From assembly GCF_029688925.1 (NCBI RefSeq), contig NZ_JARUKY010000002.1, positions 186,001 to 250,000 of the forward strand: a stretch of 64,000 bases of DNA. Direction: 5' to 3'. This DNA comes from Evansella sp. AB-P1 (lineage in GTDB: Bacteria > Bacillota > Bacilli > Bacillales > Salisediminibacteriaceae). Made by a program: the position numbers and the translations under genes. Every line of letters starts with the position of its first letter. The stretch's first letter is position 1. The notes beneath the pieces are model-generated. The model was not told the origin of the DNA. It made no database searches and was given only the letters and a program-made list of their open reading frames with translations. Shown here piece by piece: positions 53,504-62,365 of the stretch.

Positions 53504-54364
53504 CTATTTCCCCTTACTCTGACTATTCATTATTTTTTCTTGGTCTTCTAATTGCCTCTTTACTAAAAGTCGATCTTCATCGAATTTTTCGTGGGTTTTT
53601 TGAAACAACAAATTAAATTGGTCTTCAACCTCATTTCTTAAAACATTTAATCCTATCCCTGTAACCCCTCCAGGAACAGTAACCTTTTCTCTTAATGATT
53701 CAAGTGTGAAAACCTTTTTCTTCAGCAGTTCCCCGTACCCTATTAACATAGACTCCATAATATTCGTTGCTTCTTCTTTTGTGATATTCGTCTCTTTAAC
53801 TGCGGCATCAATCATTTCTTCAATCAAAAAGGTTACAAAGGCAGGTCCGCAACACCCAATATCAGAAGCTACTCGTGTAATATCATCTCCTATAATTTCA
53901 GGCCTAGAAATAAATTTGAAAAAGCTCAGCAGTTCTTCCTTTTCTTCATTAGAAAATTTTTTTCCAAATGTGACTAACGAAGGGCCATTTAGGGCGCGAT
54001 TTACAATACTTGGTATAAATCGTACAACGGATAGGTTGGTGATTTTTTCTAACTCGTCAACTAATATTGGACTGGTAATAGAAATGATGGTTTTATCCTC
54101 TGAAAGTGTATCCTTAACTTCCTCTAATAATGGAATCATTTGAAGAGGTTTGACACAAAGAAAAATCCAATCACTCTGCTGAATGACTGCTTTTGCATCC
54201 TTTACAACATGAATCCCTTCGTATGATGTTGCTAAGTCGAATGCTTTCTCAATCGTTCGATTCGTAATAGTCACATTATTTGGGGTGATGGCACTAGCAT
54301 CAAGAAATGATTCAATTAAGATCTTTCCCATGCTTCCAGTACCGATGAAGCCTATTCTCTTCAA
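53504..54364 (-). CDS. comER: ComER, pyrroline-5-carboxylate reductase-like protein
   Basis: A 286-residue Rossmann-fold protein related to ProC. The NAD(P)-binding start is IGFIGTGSMGKILIESF; later conserved parts are LCVKPLQM and GCCGPAFVTFLIEEM. In B. subtilis ComER is divergent from comEA, as here, and influences competence, biofilm and sporulation. The longest frame starts at 54388, but a TTG at 54364 with AAGGAGGGGGAA in front gives the expected N-terminus. Confidence 0.92.
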   Translation of the reverse strand: MKRIGFIGTGSMGKILIESFLDASAITPNNVTITNRTIEKAFDLATSYEGIHVVKDAKAVIQQSDWIFLCVKPLQMIPLLEEVKDTLSEDKTIISITSPILVDELEKITNLSVVRFIPSIVNRALNGPSLVTFGKKFSNEEKEELLSFFKFISRPEIIGDDITRVASDIGCCGPAFVTFLIEEMIDAAVKETNITKEEATNIMESMLIGYGELLKKKVFTLESLREKVTVPGGVTGIGLNVLRNEVEDQFNLLFQKTHEKFDEDRLLVKRQLEDQEKIMNSQSKGK

Positions 54365-54447
54365 CCGTTCCCCCTCCTTCATATACATATACTCCTTACA
54401 TTGTATGATTAAAAAAATTGATTATGATTTTTTATGAGGTGATGTTC

Positions 54448-55065
54448 ATGCAATTATTAAATTTAAACCGAAAAATAGTTATCATTGTATTATGTTTATG
54501 TTTTTTCATCGTAGGAAGTGTTGTCTCTATGTTTTTACAAAGTATGTGGTCTTCGTCAAGTGATGAGGAGTGGGAAATTCCTTGGATGATGAATGAGAAT
54601 GAAGAAGACCTAAATAATGATAACGAAAATAATATAGTGCAAACCATCTATGTAGATATTAAAGGGGAAGTAAAGTTCCCAGGTATCTATCAATTAAATC
54701 TCGGAGATCGAGTGTTTAATGCAATCGAAATGGCTGGCGGATTTTCAGATAATGCACAAAAAAATGCCATTAACTTGGCTGAAAAATGCTATGATGAAAT
54801 GGTGATTTATGTTCCATCATTTGATTCTGACAATGGAGAGGGTTTGAGCTACACACATTCTCAAGGAGACAGTAAAATAAGAATTAACCAGGCTTCTCTT
54901 TCAGAATTAACGGAATTACCTGGAGTTGGTCCTGCTAAAGGCGAGGCGATAATTCGTTATCGAGAGGAAAACGGTCCTTTCTCCACAGTAGATGAATTAA
55001 CTCAAGTCCCTGGAATCGGAGAAAAAATGCTAGAAAATATAAGAGATTATATACGCATTCCATGA
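54448..55065 (+). CDS. comEA: Competence protein ComEA, DNA receptor
   Basis: A 205-residue membrane-anchored DNA-binding protein that receives transforming DNA at the cell surface. One transmembrane helix spans about residues 9-28. An SLBB domain follows (VDIKGEVKFPGIYQLNLGDR). A C-terminal double helix-hairpin-helix includes LPGVGPAKGEAIIRYREENG and VPGIGEKML. The start was moved to the ATG at 54448, with GAGGTGATG in front. comEB is unusually far downstream, beyond about 880 bp of repeats. Confidence 0.95.
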   Translation: MQLLNLNRKIVIIVLCLCFFIVGSVVSMFLQSMWSSSSDEEWEIPWMMNENEEDLNNDNENNIVQTIYVDIKGEVKFPGIYQLNLGDRVFNAIEMAGGFSDNAQKNAINLAEKCYDEMVIYVPSFDSDNGEGLSYTHSQGDSKIRINQASLSELTELPGVGPAKGEAIIRYREENGPFSTVDELTQVPGIGEKMLENIRDYIRIP

Positions 55066-55162
55066 AAAACAATATATATTTTTATAATACAAAATTTGTT
55101 TGACGAAGGATAAGTACTTTGACTACACTGAAAAGAAGGTTTTCCATACTATAAGAGTTTCT

Positions 55163-55322
55163 TCAATAGAGGACACCTTCGGAAAATAAAATGTTTTAGT
55201 AGTGTAGAAATCATTTGCAAGCAAAACTTGTACCATGGGGGATGAAAATATTCTAACTAAGAGGAGTTCATCCGTTGCAGGCGAACACTTTCCACGGTGG
55301 AACGAATGATTAACATAACCTT
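55163..55322. repeat. Degenerate mosaic-element fragment after comEA
   Basis: Contains TGTACCATGGGGGATGAAAA, AGTTCATCCGTT and GGCGAACACTTTCC, the same series as the left part of the copy at 55721-55917 but more diverged. No gene is visible. Confidence 0.65.
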
Positions 55323-55351
55323 TATTTGTTAATACTGCTAAGTTCGATAAC

Positions 55352-55427
55352 ACTTATTTTCAGGGTAGACCGCCGATGCAAGTGAAGATTTGCACCATGG
55401 GAGATGAAAATATTTCTATCTAGCGGC
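55352..55427 (+). repeat. Mosaic-element head preceding the 52-bp array
   Basis: TATTTTCAGGGTAGACCGCC, then GCAAGTGAAGATTTGCACC and GGGAGATGAAAATA. Within it TGCAA and TTGCA can pair. The tandem array starts directly after. Confidence 0.75.
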
Positions 55428-55687
55428 TTCATTCTCACCGTATATTCGTTTTTCCACCGTTTGTGGGAACAAAAGCGGCTTCATTCATCCCGCATTTTTG
55501 TTTTTCCACCATTTGTGGGAACAATAGTGGCTTCATTCATCCCGCATTTTTGTTTTTCCATTATTTGCGGGAACAAAAGCGGCTTCATTCTTCCTGCATT
55601 TTTGTTATTCCATCATTTGCGGGAACAATAGTGGCTTCATTCATCCCGCATTTTTGATTTTCCATTACTTGCGGGAACAATATCGAG
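55428..55687 (+). repeat. Tandem array of five 52-bp hairpin units
   Basis: Units start at 55428, 55480, 55532, 55584 and 55636. Each reads TTCATT(C)..CCCGCATTTTTG..., a TTTTTCCA centre, and TTTG(T/C)GGGAACAA. CCCGC and GCGGG arms face each other in most units. The units are directly adjacent without spacers, so this is not a CRISPR. The unit length, 52, is not divisible by three, and crossing frames shift, so the array is not coding. Confidence 0.9.
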
Positions 55688-55700
55688 TCTTCTTTCGTAT

Positions 55701-55917
55701 TTTCAGGGTAGACCGCACATGCAAGTGGAAATTTGCACCATGGGGGATGAAAATACTCATCAAGTAGTTCATCCGTTTTAGGTGAACGCTTTCCCTGGGG
55801 CACGGCCTCAACTTCCTAGCGCTTACTCGGTAAGTGCTAGGGGATTTTCGGACTCGTGCTGATCCCACTGGAGTCGTCACCCTTCACTCCTGAACCGTTC
55901 TTATTTTCAGGGTAGAC
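55701..55917 (-). repeat. Dispersed mosaic element, full copy next to comEB
   Basis: Begins with TATTTTCAGGGTAGACCGC and the head GCAAGTGGAAATTTGCACC, CCATGGGGGATGAAAATA. It continues through GGTGAACGCTTTCC, GGGGCACGGCCTCAACTT, a hairpin with arms CCTAGCGCTTAC and GTAAGTGCTAGG, GATTTTCGGACTCGTGCTG, and CACTGGAGTCGTCACCCTTC, and ends ACTCCTGAACC ... TATTTTCAGGGTAGAC. The comEB Shine-Dalgarno follows 16 bp later. Confidence 0.85.
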
Positions 55918-55948
55918 ATATAAATTATAAAAAAGGAGGAATAGATTC

Positions 55949-56512
55949 GTGGAAAGATTATCATGGCATCAATACTTTATGGCACAAAGTCATCTACTAG
56001 CACTTCGAAGTACATGTACTCGTCTTATGGTAGGTGCAACAATTGTAAGAGATAAACGAATAATAGCAGGAGGTTATAACGGTGCAATTTCCGGAGGAAC
56101 TCATTGTTCAGATGAAGGCTGTTATGTAATAGATGACCATTGTGTGAGAACGATTCATGCAGAAATTAATGCTTTACTTCAGTGTGCAAAATTTGGTGTT
56201 GCTACAGAAGGGGCTGAAATATATGTTACACATTTTCCGTGTCTTAATTGCTGCAAGGCCCTTATTCAAGCTGGTATAAAAACGGTGTATTATGCAACTG
56301 ACTATAAAAATCACCCCTATGCAGAAGAATTATTTGAACAAGCAGGAGTTAATTATGAACAAGTGGAATTAGAAGAAATGATTCTAGATTTAAATAATAA
56401 AGAAAAGCTTAGTTTTACAGCAGAGCTTTTATCTAAACTAGATCAGCTTGGTATTGAAACTTCAGAACTTCAAAAATTAAAAGAAAAAGCAAACAAACTC
56501 TACACTTCTTAA
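55949..56512 (+). CDS. comEB: ComEB, dCMP/cytidine deaminase-family protein
   Basis: A 187-residue zinc-dependent deaminase-family protein. The zinc and catalytic site is HAEINAL, with the other two ligands in FPCLNCCK. TRLMVGATIVRDKRIIAGGY and CVRTIHAE are typical of dCMP deaminase. In B. subtilis ComEB is in the comE operon and helps localise the competence machinery at the pole. The start is GTG with AAAAGGAGGAA in front. It is separated from comEA by a repeat region and from comEC by 218 bp. Confidence 0.93.
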   Translation: MERLSWHQYFMAQSHLLALRSTCTRLMVGATIVRDKRIIAGGYNGAISGGTHCSDEGCYVIDDHCVRTIHAEINALLQCAKFGVATEGAEIYVTHFPCLNCCKALIQAGIKTVYYATDYKNHPYAEELFEQAGVNYEQVELEEMILDLNNKEKLSFTAELLSKLDQLGIETSELQKLKEKANKLYTS

Positions 56513-56547
56513 AAAAAGAATAGTTTCGAATATCTACATAAACCTTC

Positions 56548-56594
56548 GTGGGAGAATGAACAGGTAGGAGCCTGTTGTCCTTGTGTTCATTCTC
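56548..56594 (+). other. Hairpin between comEB and comEC
   Basis: Arms GGAGAATGAACA and TGTTCATTCTCC enclosing CAGG/CCTG. No strong T run follows. It may attenuate comEC expression. Its outer motif GTGGGAGAATG also occurs in the hairpin after mltG. Confidence 0.6.
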
Positions 56595-56730
56595 CTCCTC
56601 CTATATACTCCTGAGCAATTCTGTTACCTTTCATAGTGAACAATTAGTTTCTACATATATAATCTTTATTACCTAGATCGACTGCTGTAAAAATATGTGT
56701 GCTTAAGTACATAGTCAAGGGGGTTAGTTA

Positions 56731-59019
56731 TTGTTAAAACGAATATATTGTTATTCATTACTATCTATCTCTGGACTGCTATTTGCATTTATCGGAACCT
56801 CAATTTGGAGTTGGTCCTTTACTGTTCTTGGTTTTTTACCTTTAATAATTTCTATAAAAAATCGAAAAGATTGTTTATCTTTATTATTTGGATTTTTCAT
56901 TTTGGGAGTTTTTTATTTGTATGGACAATGGAGTATAGATCAATCTAAGTCTTCCTATTACGGAGATGAATTGGGCTTTATAGGCAAAGTTATTACTGAG
57001 CCAATGATTACTACAACAGGCAATTGGTCATATGAAATAAAAGAAAAAAGTGGAGAAAAGTTACAAGCGTTTTCCCGTACTGACTTAGGCCCCCCTTTAT
57101 TTGGTGAAACTTGCTATTTTGAAGGAGAATTACAGACACCTTCTCCAACTCGAAATCCTTATGGCTTTGAATACGATATATATTTAAAACAAAAAGGCAT
57201 ACATTGGATTTTAAATACGAAAAATCTACAGTGTTCCACTTACCTAGAACCTAAGAAATGGAGTATTGACACCACACTTCGTAAATTAAGAATAGCGGGA
57301 ATAGATGGAGTAATGGACATTGATACTAACAATGAAGCTTCTTCCATTATTGTTGCACTTGTTTTTGGTGAAAGACAATTTCTAACGGATGAACGTATTA
57401 CTAGTTATAGGCAATTAGGTGTATTACACCTCTTGGCTGTTTCTGGACTTCATGTTGGACTAGTTATATTTGCTATTAATTATATTTTGAGTCGTTTTGG
57501 GTTGACTAACAGAATGACTAGTATTATTCTCATCCTATTTTTGCCATTATATATCGTTATTGCAGGAGGTGCCCCGTCAGTTATACGAGCATCTCTCATG
57601 AGTATGACTTTCCTTATTGTATCTACTGTTAGATGGAAGCTTAAAGGAATTGATGTTATATCATTAATTTGTATTGCTCTTCTCTTGTACGATCCATTTT
57701 TAATTTTCCATCTAGGTTTTCAGTTATCGTTTTTAACAAGCTTTGCACTAATTGTTTCTAGTAAGTTGTTCCTAGTAAAGAATCCTTTTAGGTTACTTAT
57801 GAAAGTAACCTTCGTAGCACAATTAATCTCATTACCGTTAACGCTATACCACTTTTATGAAATATCCTTACTGACTTTACCTGTAAATTTAGTATTAATT
57901 CCTTTTATCTCTTTATGGATTCTTCCTCTTTCATTTCTTACGGTCATTCTTCACTATACTATTCCACCTTTGACAGTTTTACCTTATCATTTCATTTCTT
58001 TTAGTTTAAAAGTAGTTCATTATATGATGGATAGTATTGTTAGCTGGAATTGGGATATGGTTGTTTTTGGAAAACCGTCTAATTGGATGACAATCATACT
58101 TTTTATAACAATCATTCTATATTTTATTGTCTTAGAGTCTAATAAAAGGATAAATAGTATGCTTATAGGCGCATTATTAACGTTTCTTTTATTTTTTCAA
58201 TTGTTAACTCCATACTTTCGTACATATGCCACTATAACTGTTCTAGATGTAGGACAAGGTGATGCAATTGTAGTGGAGTTACCGAGAAGAAAAGGGGTGT
58301 ATTTAATTGATACTGGAGGTGTAATTCGTTGGGGAGAAGTGGAGGATGCAAATTCGTCTGGTCCTGGAAAAAGAGTAATTGAACCATTTTTAAAAGGGAA
58401 TGGTGTTAGTAAGATAGATAAGCTAATTTTAACTCATGGTCATCAAGACCATATTGGTGAAGTGTGCGTGATCGTAGAAGCGTTTAAAGTGGAGACTGCA
58501 TATTATCCACTGTCAAATGATATTCCAGAAGAAGCTAGATCAAAATTAGAATGTATATTGGAGAAAGGTATTCCTTTGGTAAGAATGAAGGAAGGGGATA
58601 ATTGGATGGTAGGGGGACAACGTTTTGTTGTCATTCACCCACAAGGGCACGAAATGGAGGAAAATGAAAGGTCCATTGTTATTTATGCGAGGATAGAAGG
58701 AATTACATTTTTATTTACTGGAGATATTGAGGTGGAATCGGAGAAAAGAATTGTAAGGGATTATGCTACTTTAGATGTAAATATATTAAAGGTTAGTCAT
58801 CATGGGAGTAGGTCCTCCTCTAGTGAAAGCTTTCTAAACCTAACGAACCCAAATGTTGCTGTTATTTCAGCAGGTAGAAATAACATTTTTGGCCATCCCC
58901 ATTCGGAAGTAATAGAAAGGCTGCATAGCAAAGGGATAATAATATATAGAACAGACCAAAATGGAGCAGTACAAATGAAAATAAAGGAAAAGAAGCTAAA
59001 GATAAACACGTTACAATAA
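56731..59019 (+). CDS. comEC: ComEC/Rec2 DNA uptake channel
   Basis: Membrane channel that passes single-stranded transforming DNA into the cell; 762 residues. The N-terminal part holds an OB-fold-like DUF4131 region (to about residue 190). The central Competence domain has several transmembrane helices and includes LGVLHLLAVSGLHVGLVIF. The C-terminal metallo-beta-lactamase domain has LDVGQGDAIVV, THGHQDHIG near residue 568, FTGDIE and VSHHGSRSSSS. The start is TTG with AAGGGGGTTAG in front. The gene is intact. Confidence 0.95.
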   Translation: MLKRIYCYSLLSISGLLFAFIGTSIWSWSFTVLGFLPLIISIKNRKDCLSLLFGFFILGVFYLYGQWSIDQSKSSYYGDELGFIGKVITEPMITTTGNWSYEIKEKSGEKLQAFSRTDLGPPLFGETCYFEGELQTPSPTRNPYGFEYDIYLKQKGIHWILNTKNLQCSTYLEPKKWSIDTTLRKLRIAGIDGVMDIDTNNEASSIIVALVFGERQFLTDERITSYRQLGVLHLLAVSGLHVGLVIFAINYILSRFGLTNRMTSIILILFLPLYIVIAGGAPSVIRASLMSMTFLIVSTVRWKLKGIDVISLICIALLLYDPFLIFHLGFQLSFLTSFALIVSSKLFLVKNPFRLLMKVTFVAQLISLPLTLYHFYEISLLTLPVNLVLIPFISLWILPLSFLTVILHYTIPPLTVLPYHFISFSLKVVHYMMDSIVSWNWDMVVFGKPSNWMTIILFITIILYFIVLESNKRINSMLIGALLTFLLFFQLLTPYFRTYATITVLDVGQGDAIVVELPRRKGVYLIDTGGVIRWGEVEDANSSGPGKRVIEPFLKGNGVSKIDKLILTHGHQDHIGEVCVIVEAFKVETAYYPLSNDIPEEARSKLECILEKGIPLVRMKEGDNWMVGGQRFVVIHPQGHEMEENERSIVIYARIEGITFLFTGDIEVESEKRIVRDYATLDVNILKVSHHGSRSSSSESFLNLTNPNVAVISAGRNNIFGHPHSEVIERLHSKGIIIYRTDQNGAVQMKIKEKKLKINTLQ

Positions 59020-59037
59020 AAGAAAAAGTATTAATTT

Positions 59038-59068
59038 AAAAAAATAACCAGTAAAAGGTTATTTTTCC
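59038..59068. terminator. Terminator after comEC
   Basis: Arms AAATAACC and GGTTATTT with a seven-base loop and T tail. Confidence 0.75.
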
Positions 59069-59082
59069 TATAAAAAGAATAA

Positions 59083-59113
59083 AACACGCATCCGATAGGA
59101 AGCGTGTTTTTAT
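59083..59113. terminator. Second terminator between comEC and yqzM
   Basis: Arms AAAACACGC and GCGTGTTTT around a 12-base loop. It serves the convergent pair comEC and yqzM. Confidence 0.8.
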
Positions 59114-59123
59114 GTAATATGTC

Positions 59124-59261
59124 CTACCGTGTTCCAAAAAATTCGATTACTTGAGCAATGATGAAGATAGTCATAAAGAACCCGAAAGTGACAATAAAGC
59201 CAACAGCACTATCAATGGCGTCATTTCTCTTTGTTTGAACTTCCTTTTCAAATTCATTCAT
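59124..59261 (-). CDS. yqzM: YqzM-family small membrane protein
   Basis: A 45-residue protein. A polar N-terminus (NEFEKEVQTKRNDAIDSA) precedes one transmembrane helix (about residues 18-40). It matches the YqzM family, which sits in reverse orientation between comEC and holA in B. subtilis too. The function is unknown. ATG at 59261 has AGGGGGGATTT upstream; another ATG directly precedes it. Confidence 0.88.
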   Translation of the reverse strand: MNEFEKEVQTKRNDAIDSAVGFIVTFGFFMTIFIIAQVIEFFGTR

Positions 59262-59439
59262 CATAAATCCCCCCTGTCACACATTTAGTATACGGCAATA
59301 GTGTAAAAAAATCCACAAAAAAGTCATGTCTCAAATGATTCAATAATTATGACTGTAAAGAGTTGTCACCTATATTGTTTAACTGCATAGGATATGATAA
59401 CGAATAGAGAGAAAATAATAAGCAAAAAACAAATGGTTG

Positions 59440-59526
59440 ATCATCGCCATGGTGAAGGATCCTAGGTACTTTACAATGGCGTTTATCATAAATGGGGAGG
59501 GAACATATACTGTTTTCCTCCCCTCT
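59440..59526. other. Two inverted repeats upstream of holA
   Basis: First, an imperfect palindrome spans about 59439-59491 (TGATCATCGCCATGG side against AATGGCGTTTATCA side, with TCCTAGG in the centre). Second, GGGGAGGGAACA and TGTTTTCCTCCCC face each other at about 59495-59524. No gene is seen. They may be terminators or leader structures. Confidence 0.55.
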
Positions 59527-59560
59527 TACTTTATTTATGGTAAACTACATAAATAAAGTA
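59527..59560 (+). promoter_or_regulatory. Perfect 13-bp inverted repeat directly upstream of holA
   Basis: Arms TACTTTATTTATG and CATAAATAAAGTA with spacer GTAAACTA. It ends about six bases before the GAAGGGGGA Shine-Dalgarno of holA, so a bound protein or an RNA hairpin here would affect holA expression. No known operator is recognised. Confidence 0.65.
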
Positions 59561-59580
59561 TACTGAAGGGGGAATAAACC

Positions 59581-60609
59581 TTGGCGTACATAGATATTAT
59601 TAAACGCATTAAGAAAGGATCCCTATCTCCTGTTTATCTACTTTCTGGAAGTGAACAATATTTGATCGAAGATACAATCCATCAATTGATTGATCATACC
59701 TTAGCAGAAGGGGAACAGGAATTTAATTTAACGAAATACGATATGAAAGAATATCCAATAGAAGTGGCAATAGAAGATGCATACACATTTCCCTTTATGG
59801 GAGGTAAACGTGTTGTGATAATAAATGATGCGTACTTTTTTAGTACTGTTAAGGAATCAACAAAAATAGAGCATGATCTAAAAAAGCTAGAGAATTACTT
59901 GGAAAAGCCAGCACAAGAAACAGTTTTTATAATACATGCTCCATATGAAAAATTAGATGAAAGAAAAAAAATAGTGAAGCTTGCAAAGAAAAGTGGAGAG
60001 TATTTAGATGGTTCTCCTTTGACAGAGCAAGAATTAAAACGTTGGATCGAGGAGAGAGGTAAAGAAAGCAATATCCAGCTTCAAGATGATGCAACAGAAA
60101 GTCTATTGATGTTAACTGGTGGTAATTTAATGCTTTTATCATCTGAATTAAAGAAGATATTTGTTTTTGTAGGTGAAAATGGTGTGGTTACCTCAGAGGT
60201 GGTAGAAAGTCTTGTACCACGTTCACTAGAGCAAAATGTTTTCACCTTAGTTGATGGTGTGGTGAAACAAGATATTAATAAAGCTTGGAAAATATATTTA
60301 GATTTATTAAAACAAAAAGAAGAACCTATAAAAATTATTTCATTGATGGTGAGGCAGTTTCGCATTTTATATCAAGTAAAACAAATGACACAAGAAGGAT
60401 ACGCACAAAAGCAAATAGCAGCACAATTAAAACTTCATCCTTATGTTGTCAAGCTAGCCATGGGCCAAACTAGAAATTTTCAAGATGAAGAGCTTCTTCT
60501 TTTATTAGATCAACTAGCAACGATGGACTATGAAATTAAAACGGGGAAAATTGATAAAAATCTGGCAGTTGAATTATTTTTCTCTAAACGTAGCAAAGCT
60601 AATGTTTGA
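59581..60609 (+). CDS. holA: DNA polymerase III delta subunit (clamp loader)
   Basis: A 342-residue clamp-loader subunit that opens the beta clamp. The N-terminal degenerate AAA+ part holds VYLLSGSEQYLIEDTIHQL and a PFMGGKRVVIINDAYFF segment. The middle has LTGGNLMLLSSELKKIFVF; the C-terminal collar domain ends FSKRSKAN. The start is TTG with GAAGGGGGA in front. It lies between yqzM and rpsT in the usual order (B. subtilis yqeN). Confidence 0.95.
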   Translation: MAYIDIIKRIKKGSLSPVYLLSGSEQYLIEDTIHQLIDHTLAEGEQEFNLTKYDMKEYPIEVAIEDAYTFPFMGGKRVVIINDAYFFSTVKESTKIEHDLKKLENYLEKPAQETVFIIHAPYEKLDERKKIVKLAKKSGEYLDGSPLTEQELKRWIEERGKESNIQLQDDATESLLMLTGGNLMLLSSELKKIFVFVGENGVVTSEVVESLVPRSLEQNVFTLVDGVVKQDINKAWKIYLDLLKQKEEPIKIISLMVRQFRILYQVKQMTQEGYAQKQIAAQLKLHPYVVKLAMGQTRNFQDEELLLLLDQLATMDYEIKTGKIDKNLAVELFFSKRSKANV

Positions 60610-60627
60610 ATCGAAATAAAAGAAAAT

Positions 60628-60672
60628 GAACAAATAGTCCATTTCTTATGAATGGGCTATTTTGTTTTTTTT
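60628..60672 (+). terminator. Intrinsic terminator of holA
   Basis: Arms ACAAATAGTCCATT and AATGGGCTATTTTGT (one G-T pair) and a long T run. Confidence 0.85.
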
Positions 60673-60741
60673 TTTTGAAAAAAACCATCCTATCTAATGA
60701 ATATAACGACGTTGCTTTAGTAAAAGCTACTAAAAATGCAA

Positions 60742-60776
60742 GAAAAAAGGCATTCAACCTTTACAGTGAATGCCTG
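60742..60776 (-). terminator. Intrinsic terminator of rpsT
   Basis: Arms AGGCATTCA and TGAATGCCT around a ten-base loop; on the minus strand it is followed by a T run (plus-strand AAAAAA). Confidence 0.85.
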
Positions 60777-60782
60777 TCTGCT

Positions 60783-61049
60783 TTATGCAGATACTTCGTT
60801 TAAACGTTTTTGTAAGTTAGACTTTTGACGGTTTGCTGCGTTTTTATGAATAAGCCCTTTGTTAGCAGCTTTATCAATCTTTTTGGTTGCCACCAAGAAT
60901 GCTTGCTTAGCACCTTCAACGTCGTTGTTCTCAGCTTTTGAATTAAATGATTTTACCGCTGTACGAAGATCTGATTTAAAAGCAGCATTTTGAGCGCGTC
61001 GCTTTTCACTAGTTTGAACACGTTTGATAGCAGATTTAATGTTTGCCAT
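60783..61049 (-). CDS. rpsT: 30S ribosomal protein S20
   Basis: Primary-binding 16S rRNA ribosomal protein, 88 residues, basic and helical. It begins [20 protein letters not shown] and ends [13 protein letters not shown], both typical. The start was set at the ATG at 61049, with CAAGGAGGTGA upstream, three codons after the longest frame start. It is transcribed opposite to holA and gpr, as in B. subtilis. Confidence 0.98.
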   Translation of the reverse strand: MANIKSAIKRVQTSEKRRAQNAAFKSDLRTAVKSFNSKAENNDVEGAKQAFLVATKKIDKAANKGLIHKNAANRQKSNLQKRLNEVSA

Positions 61050-61204
61050 CCGATTCACCTCCTTGATGCAACCTTATGCGTAATAACGTTTCATTTTCCG
61101 TGCAACAATAAGGATTGTACCAAAAGCGTTTTTAAAAAGCAATAGAAAATATTAAACGTGTCAAGTTAAAGTACTTTATAATACAAAAATTGAGGTGAAA
61201 GATC

Positions 61205-62335
61205 ATGTCACAAGAATTAGACTTAAGCCAATATCAAGTTAGGACAGACCTTGCTGTCGAAGCTCATGAAATGGTATTAGAACAAGAAAAACAAAAGGAA
61301 GCAGAAAAACAGCAAGAAAATCAAAGTGCTATTGATGGTGTTGTAGTAAAGGAGCAGGAACTAGATGGTATCACAATTACAAAAGTTGATATTTCTGAAG
61401 AAGCAACAGAAAAAATTGGAAAAAAAGCAGGTCAATATTTGACTTTTGAAGCTCAAGGTATAAGGCATAAGGATACAGAGTTACAAGATCGTGTATCGGA
61501 AGTGTTTGCGAAGGAATTTAGCCAGTTTTTAAAAGACCTAGGAGTTAGTCCTGATGCACGTTGTTTAGTAGTAGGCTTAGGGAATTGGAATGTTACCCCG
61601 GATGCATTAGGTCCACTTGTAGTGGAGAATTTATTAGTTACTAGTCATCTTTTTGAACTTCAGCCAGAAAATGTAGAGGAAGGATTTAGACCTGTAAGTG
61701 CCATTACCCCAGGTGTAATGGGAATAACAGGAATTGAGACGAGTGATATAATTAATGGGGTTGTGGAAAAGGTTAAACCGGATTTCATTATTGCAATAGA
61801 TGCTTTAGCATCACGATCTATCGAACGGGTAAATACGACCATACAAATTTCTGATACAGGTATTCACCCAGGTTCTGGAGTAGGGAATAAGAGGAAGGAA
61901 CTATCGAAAGAGGTGTTAGGAATACCTGTAATTGCTGTTGGTATTCCTACAGTAGTTGATGCTGTTTCCATTACGAGTGATACAATTGATTTTGTTTTAA
62001 AACACTTTGGAAGAGAGATTAGAGAAAAAGATTCTCCAAAAAGATCTTTAGTTCCTGCAGGTATGACATTTGGAGAAAGACGTAAATTAACTGACGAAGA
62101 TTTACCTGGAGAACAGGAGAGACAACAATATTTAGGGATAGTTGGCGGTCTAGAGGATAATGAAAAACGTCAGCTTATCCAAGAAGTTTTATCACCTCTA
62201 GGATATAATTTAATGGTTACACCTAAAGAAGTGGATGATTTTATTGAGGATATGGGCAATGTCTTAGCTCAAGGATTAAACGCCGCATTACATGGAAATA
62301 TTGATCAAGAAAATGTTGGTGCATATACGCATTAA
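61205..62335 (+). CDS. gpr: Germination protease GPR
   Basis: Spore protease that degrades small acid-soluble proteins at germination; 376 residues. The N-terminal propeptide precedes [13 protein letters not shown], the normal autoprocessing region. The conserved core includes [18 protein letters not shown] and [11 protein letters not shown], and [20 protein letters not shown], given in outline. The protein would be made in the forespore under late sigma factors. The ATG has TGAGGTGAAAG in front. spoIIP follows in the conserved order, after a repeat region. Confidence 0.96.
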   Translation: MSQELDLSQYQVRTDLAVEAHEMVLEQEKQKEAEKQQENQSAIDGVVVKEQELDGITITKVDISEEATEKIGKKAGQYLTFEAQGIRHKDTELQDRVSEVFAKEFSQFLKDLGVSPDARCLVVGLGNWNVTPDALGPLVVENLLVTSHLFELQPENVEEGFRPVSAITPGVMGITGIETSDIINGVVEKVKPDFIIAIDALASRSIERVNTTIQISDTGIHPGSGVGNKRKELSKEVLGIPVIAVGIPTVVDAVSITSDTIDFVLKHFGREIREKDSPKRSLVPAGMTFGERRKLTDEDLPGEQERQQYLGIVGGLEDNEKRQLIQEVLSPLGYNLMVTPKEVDDFIEDMGNVLAQGLNAALHGNIDQENVGAYTH

Positions 62336-62365
62336 CATAAACATGCTTTAGCAAAAGCTTAAATA

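Noticed and set aside
55404-55657. Overlapping short frames across the 52-bp repeat array
   Set aside because: They follow the repeat in shifting frames (52 is not a multiple of three), have no ribosome-binding site and encode only repeated Phe/His-rich text.
55428-55687. Possible CRISPR array
   Set aside because: Units are directly adjacent with no unique spacers, the period is constant at 52 bp, and no cas genes are present.
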